Position numbers and translations under genes: made by a program. Under the pieces are notes generated by a model that ran no database searches, had not been told where the DNA came from, and saw only the letters and a program-made list of their open reading frames with translations. A DNA stretch of 64,000 bases from Streptomyces sp. RPA4-2 (GTDB lineage: Bacteria; Actinomycetota; Actinomycetes; Streptomycetales; Streptomycetaceae): positions 1,674,001 through 1,738,000 of the forward strand of contig NZ_CP050975.2 of the NCBI RefSeq assembly GCF_012273515.2, read 5' to 3'. Of the stretch, positions 51,677-60,756 are shown piece by piece (the stretch's first letter is position 1; each line of letters begins with the position of its first letter).

Positions 51677-52474
51677 ATGAACACCGAACCCACCACCGGC
51701 ACCCCGGCCGACACTCCCACCGTGCACACCGAGGAGCTCGACGCGGTCCTCGTGATCACGATGGACCGGCCGAGGGTACGCAACGCTGTCGACGGCGCCA
51801 CCGCGCGGGCCCTGGCCGATGCCTTCGACCGGCTCGACGCCCGCGACGACCTGCTGGTCGGTGTGCTCACCGGGGCCGGCGGCACCTTCAGCGCGGGCAT
51901 GGACCTCAAGGCGTACGCGGCCGGAGACACCCCGATCATCCCCGGGCGGGGCTTCGCGGGACTCACCCGGACCCGACTCCACACCCCCCTCATCGCCGCC
52001 GTCGAGGGCTGGGCGCTGGGCGGCGGCACCGAGATGGCCCTCGCCTGCGACATGATCGTCGCGGCCCAGGACGCCACCTTCGGTCTCACCGAGGTGACGG
52101 TCGGCCTGGTCCCCCCTGAAGGGGGCATCGTGCGCCTGCCCGAACGCATCCCCCGCAACATCGCCGTCGAGGTCCTACTCACCGGCGATCCCCTGCCCGC
52201 CGAACGGGCTCATCAACTCGGCCTCGTCAACCACCTCACCCCCTCCGGCCACGCGCTCGCCAAGGCCGTGGAGGTGGCTCGCCGCATCGCGCGCAACGCG
52301 CCGCTGTCCATCGCTGCCGTCAAACGCGCGGTCAACGAGCGGACCGCGTACGGCGACCAGGAGGCGTTCCGCCAGCAGGACCGGCTCGTCGCACCGGTCC
52401 TCGCGTCCCACGACGCGCAGGAAGGCGCCCACGCCTTCGCCGAAAAGCGCTCACCCCACTGGGAAGGCCGCTGA
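51677..52474 (+). CDS. enoyl-CoA hydratase/isomerase (crotonase) family protein
   Basis: A 265-aa crotonase. The oxyanion-hole segments are S-A-G-M-D-L-K-A-Y and A-L-G-G-G-T-E-M-A-L, with glutamates at G-G-T-E and F-G-L-T-E in the positions expected for hydratase catalysis. The C-terminal helix has A-F-A-E-K-R-S-P-H-W. The ATG at 51677 is preceded by an AAGGGA-type site. Same strand as the dehydrogenase and propeller, so an acyl-CoA (possibly carnitinyl-CoA or short-chain) pathway is likely. A strong bidirectional hairpin follows. Confidence 0.92.
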   Translation: MNTEPTTGTPADTPTVHTEELDAVLVITMDRPRVRNAVDGATARALADAFDRLDARDDLLVGVLTGAGGTFSAGMDLKAYAAGDTPIIPGRGFAGLTRTRLHTPLIAAVEGWALGGGTEMALACDMIVAAQDATFGLTEVTVGLVPPEGGIVRLPERIPRNIAVEVLLTGDPLPAERAHQLGLVNHLTPSGHALAKAVEVARRIARNAPLSIAAVKRAVNERTAYGDQEAFRQQDRLVAPVLASHDAQEGAHAFAEKRSPHWEGR

Positions 52475-52535
52475 CCCCAGTCCGTTCCCCGGGCCTCGCC
52501 CCGCCCTCACCGAGGGCCGGCGGATCGTACGGCGA

Positions 52536-52569
52536 TGCCCCGCCGGGAACCCATGGTCCCGGCGGGGCA
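52536..52569. terminator. 13-bp bidirectional hairpin
   Basis: Perfect arms 52536-52548 and 52557-52569 with an 8-nt loop between convergent crotonase and SDR genes. Confidence 0.85.
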
Positions 52570-52672
52570 CTTGATCAACGCGTCGGTGACCGCGCGGGCA
52601 CGACGGCGGGCGTCCGTGGCACCTGGACGCGGGCGCCGCGCGGGTCCGTCCGCGGCAGCGACGAGGCGTCCG

Positions 52673-53434
52673 TCAGCCCACGCCGGCGTTCAGGAAGATG
52701 CCGCCGTCGACCACGAGCGTCTGCCCGGTGATCCAGTCCGACTGTGCCGAGGTGAGGAACGCGGCGGCGCCTCCGATGTCGGAGGGCACGCCGAGCCGGC
52801 CGAGCGGGTAGGACGCGGCCGCCTCCGCCTCACGGCCCTCGTACAGAGCCTGCGCGAACTTGGTCTTGACGACGGCGGGCGCGATCGCGTTGACCCGCAC
52901 CTTGGGCGCGAACTCGTGCGCCAGCTGCACGGTCAGGTTGATCATGGCGGCCTTGCTCATGCCGTACGCGCCGATGAACGGCGAGGGAGAGATGCCGGCG
53001 ACGGACGCGATGTTGACGATCGCGCCGCCGTTCTCGCTCTGCCAGGCCTTCCAGGTCAGCTGGGCGAAGCCGAGCGCCGAGACGACGTTGGTCTCGAAGA
53101 CCTTGCGCGCCACATTGAGGTCCAGGTCGGCCATGGGGCCGAACACCGGGTTCGTGCCCGCGTTGTTGACCAGGTAGTCGACGCGGCCGAAGGCCTCCAT
53201 GGTGCGCTCGACGGCGACGGCCTGGTGGGCCTCGTCGTGCGCCTTGCCCGCGACACCGATGACGCGGTCGGCACCGAGTGTCTCGACGGCCTCCTTGAGA
53301 GCGTCCTCGTTGCGGCCGGTGATGCACACGCGGTCACCGCGGGCGATGAGGGCCTCCGCGACGCCGTAGCCGATGCCACGGCTCGCGCCGGTGACGAGGG
53401 CGACCTTGCCGGAGAGTTCGGGAAGTGCGGTCAT
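52673..53434 (-). CDS. SDR family oxidoreductase
   Basis: A 253-aa classical SDR. T-G-A-S-R-G-I-G-Y (residues 15-23), N-N-A-G-T, the Ser in I-V-N-I-A-S-V-A-G and the Y-G-M-S-K pair, with an intact C-terminal T-G-Q-T-L-V-V-D-G-G. Probably a 3-oxoacyl or 3-hydroxyacyl reductase. It follows the FabG-like gene by 16 bp on the same strand, so both should be one transcript controlled from the promoter upstream of 54212. Confidence 0.92.
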   Translation of the reverse strand: MTALPELSGKVALVTGASRGIGYGVAEALIARGDRVCITGRNEDALKEAVETLGADRVIGVAGKAHDEAHQAVAVERTMEAFGRVDYLVNNAGTNPVFGPMADLDLNVARKVFETNVVSALGFAQLTWKAWQSENGGAIVNIASVAGISPSPFIGAYGMSKAAMINLTVQLAHEFAPKVRVNAIAPAVVKTKFAQALYEGREAEAAASYPLGRLGVPSDIGGAAAFLTSAQSDWITGQTLVVDGGIFLNAGVG

Positions 53435-53450
53435 GTCTGTGTCCCCGGCC

Positions 53451-54212
53451 TTAGTTGAGCGGTCCGCCGGCCACGTACAGCACCTGGCCGGAGACGAATC
53501 CGGCGGCCTCGCCGGTGAAGAAGGCGATGGCGTTGGCGATGTCGTCGGGGTTGCCGACGCGCTGCACGGGGATCTGGGTGGCGGCGGCGGCCTGGAAGTC
53601 CTCGAAGCCCATGCCGACGCGGGCGGCCGTGGCGGCGGTCATGTCGGTGGCGATGAAGCCGGGGGCGACGGCGTTCGCGGTGACGCCGAACTTGCCGAGT
53701 TCGATGGCGAGCGTCTTGGTCAGGCCCTGGAGACCGGCCTTGGCGGCGGAGTAGTTGGCCTGGCCGCGATTGCCGAGAGCGGAGGAGGACGACAGGTTGA
53801 CGATCCGGCCGAACTTCGCTTCCACCATGTACTTCTGACAGGCCTTGGCCATCAGGAAGGCACCGCGCAGGTGCACGTTCATGACGGTGTCCCAGTCGGA
53901 CGCGGCCATCTTGAACAGCAGGTTGTCGCGGAGCACGCCCGCGTTGTTCACCAGGATCGTCGGCGCGCCGAGCTCCTCGGCGATCCGCGCGATCGCGGAC
54001 TCGACCTGGGCCTCGTCGGAGACGTCGCAGCCGACCGCGATGGCCTTGCCGCCGGCGGAGGTGATCTTCTCCACGGTGTCCTTGCACGCGGCCTCGTCGA
54101 GGTCGATCACCGCGACGGCGCGGCCCTCGGCGGCCAGTCGTACGGCGGTCGCGGCGCCGATGCCGCGCGCGGCACCGGTGACTACGGCGACGCGCTGCTC
54201 AGTGGTGGACAT
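53451..54212 (-). CDS. 3-oxoacyl-ACP/CoA reductase, FabG-like SDR
   Basis: A 253-aa SDR with T-G-A-A-R-G-I-G, D-V-S-D, N-N-A-G-V-L-R-D-N-L, S-S-S-S-A-L-G-N-R-G-Q-A-N-Y-S-A-A-K and the terminal S-G-Q-V-L-Y-V-A-G-G, very close to FabG and PhaB-type reductases. ATG 54212 is supported by GAGGAGA 8 nt upstream. First gene of the two-gene SDR unit. A TAAGCG-GT-CGCTCA dyad lies about 75 bp upstream and may be a TetR-type operator. Confidence 0.93.
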   Translation of the reverse strand: MSTTEQRVAVVTGAARGIGAATAVRLAAEGRAVAVIDLDEAACKDTVEKITSAGGKAIAVGCDVSDEAQVESAIARIAEELGAPTILVNNAGVLRDNLLFKMAASDWDTVMNVHLRGAFLMAKACQKYMVEAKFGRIVNLSSSSALGNRGQANYSAAKAGLQGLTKTLAIELGKFGVTANAVAPGFIATDMTAATAARVGMGFEDFQAAAATQIPVQRVGNPDDIANAIAFFTGEAAGFVSGQVLYVAGGPLN

Positions 54213-54285
54213 TGCTGGTTCTCCTCGCCCTTGAAAAGCCCTGCGGCCTGACATGTCCTGCGGCTCACACGGTACGCCCGTCCGG

Positions 54286-54299
54286 TGAGCGACCGCTTA
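54286..54299. promoter_or_regulatory. candidate TetR-type operator upstream of the fabG-like gene
   Basis: On the minus strand TAAGCG-GT-CGCTCA is a near-perfect dyad (one mismatch). Sites of this shape occur before fatty-acid and acyl-CoA genes in actinobacteria. The assignment is inference; no tetR gene is nearby. Confidence 0.4.
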
Positions 54300-54371
54300 G
54301 TACCTTCAGCAGACGTGACGCTAGAAGCCCTGGCACCCGGTGTCAACGGCACACGGCGCGGGTGTGATCCA

Positions 54372-54755
54372 TTACCTGACCAGCAGCGCGAGCAACCGCT
54401 CCGTCTCCGCCTCCGGATCGGCGGTGAGCCCCGTGTGCACGGGCCCTGGCTGCAGCACCGTCGAGCGCGGCGCGATCAGCCAGCGAAAACGCCGGCCCGC
54501 ATCGTCCCCCGCGGCCTGACCTGCCGCTTTCCCACCCGCGCAGACTCCTTCCACGGCGCGCAGCGCGGCCCGTACGCCCGCCACGTCGGCCTCCGGGTCC
54601 AGTACCCGCAGTTTCGTCTCATCCAGATGGGTGCGCGCCGCCACGAAGGACTTGGCGCGGCAGTACACCAGTACGCCCGCGTTGAAGCACTCACCGCGTT
54701 CGACGCGCGGCACCACCCGCAGCAGCGCGTACTCGAAGACGTCCCGCTCGCTCAC
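54372..54755 (-). CDS. DUF3037 family protein
   Basis: A 127-aa protein of unknown function. It opens D-V-F-E-Y-A-L-L-R-V-V-P-R-V-E-R-G-E-C-F-N-A-G-V-L, the DUF3037 signature, and ends with a helical region after R-F-R-W-L-I-A-P-R-S-T-V-L-Q-P. GTG 54755 overlaps the stop of the HipA-like gene as GTGA, so the two proteins are translationally coupled. DUF3037 with a HipA-like kinase is a recurrent bacterial pair; whether it is an antidote, adaptor or substrate is unknown. Confidence 0.85.
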   Translation of the reverse strand: MSERDVFEYALLRVVPRVERGECFNAGVLVYCRAKSFVAARTHLDETKLRVLDPEADVAGVRAALRAVEGVCAGGKAAGQAAGDDAGRRFRWLIAPRSTVLQPGPVHTGLTADPEAETERLLALLVR

Positions 54756-55597
54756 GCGTCCCCCTCGGTGACCCTGGTGCCCTTGACTCCTTCGCCGCCA
54801 CCGGGACCCTCGCCGCTCGTGCGGGCCGCCCCGGCTTCGGGGCCCTCGATGCCCCTGACCCGCTCGTGGATGACGGCGGCGCGGGCGAGGAGCGGCTCCG
54901 CGTAGGCGCGCCGCAGCGCCTCGGTGGACTCGAAGCCCGGCTCGTTCGCCAGCCACTCCTCCGGGATCGCGGCGGTCACCTCGGCGAGCAGTTCCGCGGT
55001 CACCAGCGGCGCCAGCTCGGCCGCGGCCGAGGCGATGTCCGGGCCGAAGGGCGCGAGCGCGTGGTCGGAGGCGTCGTACGGCTTGGCGGCGGAGGCTCGG
55101 GCACCGGGCCAGTGGTGGTGCCAGATCATGGTGGCGCCGTGGTCGATGAGCCACAGCTCGCCGTGCCACATCAGCAGGTTGGGGTTGCGCCAGGAGCGGT
55201 CGACGTTGTTGACCAGCGCGTCGAACCAGACGACGCGCCCGGCCTCCCGCGCACTCACCTCGAAGGCGAGGGAGTCGAAGCCGACGGCGCGCGAGAGGAA
55301 GTCCATGCCGAGGTTCAGCCCACCGCTCGACTTGAGCAGTTCCTGGACCTCCTGGTCGGGTTCGCCGAGCCCCAGGACCGGGTCGAGGCCGATCGTCACC
55401 AGTCCGGGGACGCGCAGGCCCAGCCGACGGGCGAGTTCACCGCAGACGACCTCCGCGACGAGCGTCTTGCGCCCCTGCCCCGCGCCGGTGAACTTCATGA
55501 CATACGTCCCGAGATCGTCGGCCTCGACGAGCCCCGGCAGCGAACCGCCCTCACGCAGCGGGGTGATGTAGCGGGTGGCGGCGACTTCTTTGAGCAA
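54752..55597 (-). CDS. HipA-like protein kinase
   Basis: A 281-aa stand-alone HipA-family (PI3/4K-like fold) kinase. The ATP-contacting lysine is in T-Y-V-M-K-F, the catalytic loop in N-N-V-D-R-S-W-R-N-P-N-L-L, and the metal-binding Asp in L-W-L-I-D-H-G. It lacks the N-terminal HipA_N domain and there is no HipB-type HTH partner; instead the gene is fused by a 4-bp overlap to DUF3037. The start is a TTG at 55597 with GGGAG upstream. True HipA phosphorylates GltX; the target here is unknown. Confidence 0.85.
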   Translation of the reverse strand: MLKEVAATRYITPLREGGSLPGLVEADDLGTYVMKFTGAGQGRKTLVAEVVCGELARRLGLRVPGLVTIGLDPVLGLGEPDQEVQELLKSSGGLNLGMDFLSRAVGFDSLAFEVSAREAGRVVWFDALVNNVDRSWRNPNLLMWHGELWLIDHGATMIWHHHWPGARASAAKPYDASDHALAPFGPDIASAAAELAPLVTAELLAEVTAAIPEEWLANEPGFESTEALRRAYAEPLLARAAVIHERVRGIEGPEAGAARTSGEGPGGGEGVKGTRVTEGDA

Positions 55598-55678
55598 TGT
55601 TCCCGGCTCCCTCGTTCTCTGGCCGTACCAATCTACGGTCAGGCCCGCGTCCTCCGGGAAGCGGAGTGCCCCGTCCGG

Positions 55679-56205
55679 TCACCGCTCGTAGGTGCCGCGC
55701 ATGGTTGCCCGCGCGATCGCGTGGGTGAACAGGAGGAAGTCCATGAGGGCGGGGGCCGTCGCCTCCGACACCTCCAGTTCTTCCACGTCGACGGCATGGA
55801 CCACGAGGAAGTAGCGGTCCGGGCCGTTGCCCGGCGGTGTCGCCGGCCCGAGGTACCTCCTGTGGCCGGCGTCGTTGGTCAGGGTCACCGCGCCGCCGGG
55901 CAGATCGCCACCGTCTCCCGCCCCGGCCGGAAGGCCGGTCACGGAGGCGGGAAGGTTGGCGACGGCCCAGTGCCAGAAGCCCGAGGCGGTGGGCACGTCG
56001 GGGTCGAACATCGCGACCGTGAAACTTCGTGTCTCCTCGGGAAAGCCGGACCAGCTCAGCTGCGGCGAGATGCCGATCCGCCCGCTCCCAGGATGCCGCT
56101 CACCTGCGCACGGGCCAGTGGCTCGCCGTCGGCGACGGACTCCGAGGTCAACGTGAAGGTCCTGATCGGCGGCATGAAGTCGTACGGACCAAAGGGTTTG
56201 ATCAT
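55679..56205 (-). pseudogene. frameshifted YbhB/PEBP (Raf-kinase-inhibitor-like) protein
   Basis: The ATG at 56205 overlaps the FUSC stop (ATGA) and opens [19 protein letters not shown], the normal PEBP N-terminus, but the frame ends at a TGA at 56056 after 49 residues. The rest of the domain ([33 protein letters not shown]) continues in another frame to 55679. One missing base near 56074-56090 restores a full protein of about 175 aa. Either a sequence error or a real inactivation. PEBP proteins bind anionic ligands; bacterial function is vague. Confidence 0.8.
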
Positions 56206-58415
56206 GACAATCCCTCACTCCAGGGCGACGTCGTCGTTCCCGTCGCCGCTCGTGGCGTGCGAGCCGCGCCGATCGCCCGCTGCAGACTCGCGAGCCAGAT
56301 GGCCGCGTCCACCGCGTAGTACAGCAGGGGGTCGGGGTCCCGGCCCGCGGAGGCGGCACAGACGTCGCGGATCACCGTGCTGTCGGCCGGCGCGTCGTCG
56401 GTGGCGCCGTCCACGGGAGCGGGCCGGCCCTGTCCCGAGCGCAGGTCGTGGCTGAACTCCAGCGTACTGAGCCGTAGTCGGTGAGCGGCGTCGCGCAGGT
56501 GCGCGGCGCTCAGCGGCCACGCGGCCAGCGCGCCCGGCGGGCAGTTGTCCAGCAGGATCTGGCCCATCGTGATGACCCGGTTGCCCACCAGCATGATCAC
56601 CTGGAAGTCGGTGTCCGAGGCCACCCCTTCCGGCCGCCGTACGTGCCGCTCGATGGCGAACTCCGCGTAACTCGCCTCCGCGATCCGCTGGGCGAGCCTC
56701 GCCCCGGGCAGGGCGTCGGTCACCCGCGCACCCTCGGTGATGGTGTCGGTGACATCGGTGACCGCGCGGGTGCCCTGGTCGAGCACGCCCGCGCAGGCCC
56801 GCCGCAACTCGCCCGTGCCGCCGTGCGGCCACGCGAGCAGCCCGACGAAGGCCCCGATGAACGCACCGGCCAGCACGTCCAGCACCCGCGCGGCCGCCAA
56901 CTCGGGCCCGCTGCGGGCCACCTGCGAAAAGGCGGCCGCCACGGTCAGGGTGAAGAACGCCTGCCCCCAGCCCGGCCCCAGCACGGAGCCCGATGCGAAC
57001 GCCAGGAACATGCAGGGCGGAAGCATCACCGCGTACACCACCGGCGCGTCCACGGCGAAGTGCAGGATCAGCGCGGCCACGACCGCCCCCGCGAGCGTCC
57101 CGCGCAACGCGGGCCGCAGAGCGGTGCGGGTGTCGGCGGCGCTCGTACGCATCACGGTCAACGTCGTGAGCAGCGCCCAGAATCCGTGTGCCAGGCTCAG
57201 CTCGCCCACCACCAGCCGCACCGCCGACAGCGCCACCGCGGTGCGCACCGCGTTCTGGAAGCACACCGACCGCGGAGTCAGATGCGCGCGCACCCGCCAG
57301 TAGTACAGCTCCGCGGTCGACCTGCCCGCGTACCAGAACGCGCCGTGCACCTCCGGCGACGCCGTCCCGGCCGGCACGGGGGCGCCCAGCGCGATCCGGG
57401 CCGCTGTCACCACCAGATCCGCCGTGTGCGTGATGTCCAGGGCGATCGCACCGTCACGCACCGTCGTGGCGGAGTACGTGCCCGCCTCGCGCGGCCGCAC
57501 ACGATACGACTCGAACGCACGGACCGCCGCCCGGCACCACGACCGCGTCGGCGGCGGCGCCTTCCCGCTCAGAGCCCGTGCGGCGTCTTCGCAGGCTGCG
57601 GCCGAGGCCATCAGCAACCCCTGCGCGGCCGGTCCGGGCGGGGCCGCCCCCCTCTCCAACGACTCGGCCAACTGCCGCGTCTGCGCCAGGAGATGCCGCA
57701 TGTGCCCGGCGCCCTCGGACAGCGCCCGGTCCCGCGCCGACGCCGACACGGGACGTTCGTCAGGCGGCACCTGGCTCATGCGCAGCGCCTGCGACGCCTC
57801 CAGCAACGACGCCGGATCGGAGCGCCGGGGTGGATCCGCCGCCAGCCCGTGCAGCGCGTCGGCCGCCACCCGTCCCGCCCGTGCGAGCCGGTCCTCGTAC
57901 CGGCCCGGGCACGGCGCCGGCCAGAGCCACACCTCCGCCGCGGCCATGAGCAGCACTCCGGCCGCCAGGCCCGCGAGCCGCAACCCGAGCGTCGACGGGG
58001 CGTAGGGCGGGAAACACGGAAGGATGTAGAACAGCTGCAGCCCGTTGGCCAGCCCGACCATTTTCGGGCCGCCGACCCCGCTGTACGTCACCAGGAACCC
58101 CACGACGAGCATCCCCAGGGCCGCCGCCCACCCGTACACCGCCAGCCACGTACCGAGCGTCACCAACGCCATCGCGAGCGGCAGCACCACGAGCAGCGTC
58201 CGCGCCCGCTGACGCGGCGTCCCCGGCACCGACGACAGCCCGCCCGCCGCGACAGCACCGAACAGGGCGTAGATCGCGACGGTCCGGTCTCCCAGCCCGT
58301 ACCGCGCGGCGTAGAACCCGGCGCACGCCACCACGGTGACCCGCGCCGAACGCCGCGCCGCGGCGAGACCCGCGTCCCGGGTCCGCGGCCACTCCGTCCA
58401 GCGCAGCACTCCCAC
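56202..58415 (-). CDS. FUSC family membrane protein (aromatic-acid exporter type)
   Basis: A 737-aa inner-membrane protein with two clusters of five to six hydrophobic helices (residues about 20-170 and 380-530) separated and followed by soluble helical domains, the FUSC/YccS/AaeB architecture. The second cluster has the FUSC signature around [13 protein letters not shown]. Such proteins are linked to export of aromatic acids such as p-hydroxybenzoate or fusaric acid. The start is GTG 58415 (or GTG 6 nt later). The TGA overlaps the PEBP start. Substrate unknown. Confidence 0.88.
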   Translation of the reverse strand: MGVLRWTEWPRTRDAGLAAARRSARVTVVACAGFYAARYGLGDRTVAIYALFGAVAAGGLSSVPGTPRQRARTLLVVLPLAMALVTLGTWLAVYGWAAALGMLVVGFLVTYSGVGGPKMVGLANGLQLFYILPCFPPYAPSTLGLRLAGLAAGVLLMAAAEVWLWPAPCPGRYEDRLARAGRVAADALHGLAADPPRRSDPASLLEASQALRMSQVPPDERPVSASARDRALSEGAGHMRHLLAQTRQLAESLERGAAPPGPAAQGLLMASAAACEDAARALSGKAPPPTRSWCRAAVRAFESYRVRPREAGTYSATTVRDGAIALDITHTADLVVTAARIALGAPVPAGTASPEVHGAFWYAGRSTAELYYWRVRAHLTPRSVCFQNAVRTAVALSAVRLVVGELSLAHGFWALLTTLTVMRTSAADTRTALRPALRGTLAGAVVAALILHFAVDAPVVYAVMLPPCMFLAFASGSVLGPGWGQAFFTLTVAAAFSQVARSGPELAAARVLDVLAGAFIGAFVGLLAWPHGGTGELRRACAGVLDQGTRAVTDVTDTITEGARVTDALPGARLAQRIAEASYAEFAIERHVRRPEGVASDTDFQVIMLVGNRVITMGQILLDNCPPGALAAWPLSAAHLRDAAHRLRLSTLEFSHDLRSGQGRPAPVDGATDDAPADSTVIRDVCAASAGRDPDPLLYYAVDAAIWLASLQRAIGAARTPRAATGTTTSPWSEGLS

Positions 58416-58607
58416 CGATCAACCGTAGGCTCCCACCGGTGGCCGGACCACCGCGCGGGCGTCCGCGCGGTGGGTTCCGGATGCGCGGGCGGGACAGGCG
58501 CAGGAACCTGGTGATGCCGGAAGCGGCGGCCGCGATGACCGGCGACGGAATCCGGGTCCCGTCACGCGCACCCGCCCCCTTGTCCGCCGGCGGAAGCGAG
58601 GCCACCC

Positions 58608-59679
58608 ATGCGGATGCGAGCAGCCCGGATGCACGGGTACAACGAGCCCCTCCGGATCGAAGAGGTTCCCGTACCCGAACCCGCGCCGGACGAGATTCTG
58701 CTGAAGGTCGCCGCGACCGGCATGTGCCGAAGCGACTACCAGCTCGTCGACGGCTACTTCAAGGGCCCGTTCCCCGTGGATTTTCCCTACATCCCGGGCC
58801 ACGAGGTCACAGGCCGGGTGGCGGGACTGGGCAGCGGCGTACCGGAATCGGTCGGCTACTCGGAGGGGGACATGGTCGTGGTCAACCCCAGCTGGGGTGA
58901 CGGCACATGCCGTCAGTGCCGCGAGGGCAACGAACAGCTGTGCAGCGGCAACGGCAGGTGGGTGGGCTTCGGCCCTCCGGGAGGCTTCGCCGAGTACATG
59001 ACCGTGCAGTACCGGCACGCCGTTCCGGTCTCGGAGGAGGCCGCGAGGACGCCCGAACTCCTCGCTCCCATGACCGACGCGGGCATGACCCCGTACCGGG
59101 GAATGAGGAAGCTGCGGGACGCGGGCAAGCTCGGACCCGCCCGCACCGTCGCCGTCACGGGCATCGGCGGTCTGGGCAGCTACGCGGTCCAGTACGCGAA
59201 GCTGCTCGGAAGCGGAGCGACCGTGGTGGCCCTCGCGCGCACGGACAGCAAGCTGGACGTGGCGAAGGAGAACGGCGCGGACCACGGGGTCAACGTCAGG
59301 GACAAGTCCACCGAGGCCGTCCAGGACGAACTGGAGGGGCTCACGGGCCGCAGGACGATCGACGCCATCCTGGACTGCGTCGGCGGCGAGGCGTCCATCT
59401 CGATGGGGTTCGACCTGCTGGGCCCCGAGGGCGCGCTGGCGGCCGTCGGCCTCATGAGCCACCGTGTGGAGCACAACCAGTTCCCCTTCGTGGGGACGGA
59501 GCTGTCCTATCTCGGTTCCTTCTGGGGCAACCACAGACCTCGTCGAGGTGCTCTCCCTCTCCGAAGCGGGCCTGGTCAAGCACAACGTCACCAAGGTCGC
59601 GCTCGAGGACGTCAACGAGAACCTGGAGGCCCTGGGGCGCGGCGAGATCGTCGGGCGGCAGGTCGTCGTCTTCGACTGA
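58608..59679 (+). pseudogene. frameshifted zinc-dependent alcohol dehydrogenase
   Basis: An MDR alcohol dehydrogenase. The catalytic Zn ligands are in C-R-S-D-Y and G-H-E-V-T-G, the structural Zn cysteines in G-T-C-R-Q-C-R-E-G-N-E-Q-L-C, and the NAD loop G-I-G-G-L-G-S-Y. The reading frame from ATG 58608 is normal through G-S-F-W-G-N (about 59531), then becomes Arg-rich out-of-frame sequence to 59735. The true C-terminus (T-D-L-V-E-V-L, ending I-V-G-R-Q-V-V-V-F-D) is in another frame ending at 59679. Loss of two bases or gain of one at about 59532 explains it. As read, it lacks the last about 50 residues. Confidence 0.85.
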
Positions 59680-59764
59680 GTGGGCACCGCGGACGCCCGC
59701 TGATCTCCAGCGGGCCGTCCGGGTGTGCGCGCTGATCTCCGGCGGGGCGCCCGGGTGTACGCGC

Positions 59765-60561
59765 TCAGATGATGTCGAGGCAGTCGAGGAACGGCGTCGC
59801 GGCGAACGTGTCTCCGGTGATGCGGCAATGGTCGCGCCAGGGTGTGCGGGTGGTGCCCCATGCGATGAAGTCGGATGCCGTGCTGCTGATCCTGGTGGCG
59901 CCAAGGGCCCCCGGTCGCACGGTCAGGGGTCCGTCCTGCCGGGCGGCGGGGAGGACGGTGACGGTGGTGGCGCCCGGTCCCGTCAGGTCGAGGACGAGGG
60001 GTTCGGCCACGGTGGCGGCGAGTTCGGGCCCCTGCATCTGGGGCAGGCCGGCGAGCATGAACGCGACGGCGGGTGCGACCAGGCCGTCGGTCTCCTCGGG
60101 CACGGCGAACGGGAGCGGACCGTCCGGGGCGAGCATGTCGTGGCGCAGGTGGCACAGGACGTTGAACGCCACGGTGTTCGCCAGGAGATGTCGCGGGTAG
60201 GTCCCCAGGCCCGGCACCTCGACCGGCTGCCCGGCTCGCGCGGGCTCCTGGGCCGACTCCAGGATCTCCAGCTGCCTGGGGGTGAAGTCGCGCCACTCGT
60301 CCACGACTTCGGCGTGGCTCCAGCCGCGGCGCTCGTCGACCCGCAGGTCGTGGTAGCGCTCGCGGTTCTTGGGCAGGGTGGGGTCCGGGGCGGGGGTTCG
60401 ACCGCTTCGTGGGCGAGGGCCCCCAGGTGGGCGATCACGTCGATGACGCGCCAGCCCGCACAGGCGGACGGCAGTTCCCACTGCTCGTCGTCCACCAGGG
60501 ACACGACGTCCGCCAGGTGCTCGCTGCTCAGGCGCGCGGAGGACAGTCCGGCACCGGTCAT
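59765..60561 (-). pseudogene. frameshifted maleylpyruvate isomerase family (mycothiol-dependent/DinB-like) protein
   Basis: The N-terminus from ATG 60561 (GGAGGAACCG upstream) shows the family opening S-S-E-H-L-A-D-V-V-S-L-V-D-D-E-Q-W and S-A-C-A-G-W-R-V-I-D-V-I-A-H-L-G-A-L, with the metal-binding histidine in A-H-L. The rest (R-Q-L-E-I-L-E-S, H-L-L-A-N-T-V-A-F-N-V-L-C-H-L-R-H-D) is in a different frame ending at 59765. One missing base in the G-run at 60392-60396 restores about 265 aa. The C-terminal part keeps the N-x-L-x-H-L-R-H-D metal site. Mycothiol use is a family inference. Confidence 0.8.
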
Positions 60562-60756
60562 CGGTTCCTCCCTCCAGGACCGGCCCGAGGACCCGCCCCG
60601 AGGACCGGGAACCGGGCCGGACGGGCGTCGGGCAGAAGTGGTCACATGGGGGTTCGGCGGGACGTGCGGTAGGTGGCGGCCACGTCGGCACGGCCGGGTC
60701 CGTCGTCCGCGGCGAGTACGCCACTGATCGAATTCAGTCCGTCACTGTCGAAGGAG

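Noticed and set aside
56481..58514. A 677-codon plus-strand frame opposite the FUSC gene
   Set aside because: Arg/His/Pro-rich shadow of the FUSC coding strand; no domains.
58419..60296. A 625-codon minus-strand frame opposite the alcohol dehydrogenase
   Set aside because: Antisense to the Zn-binding dehydrogenase and unsupported by any motif.
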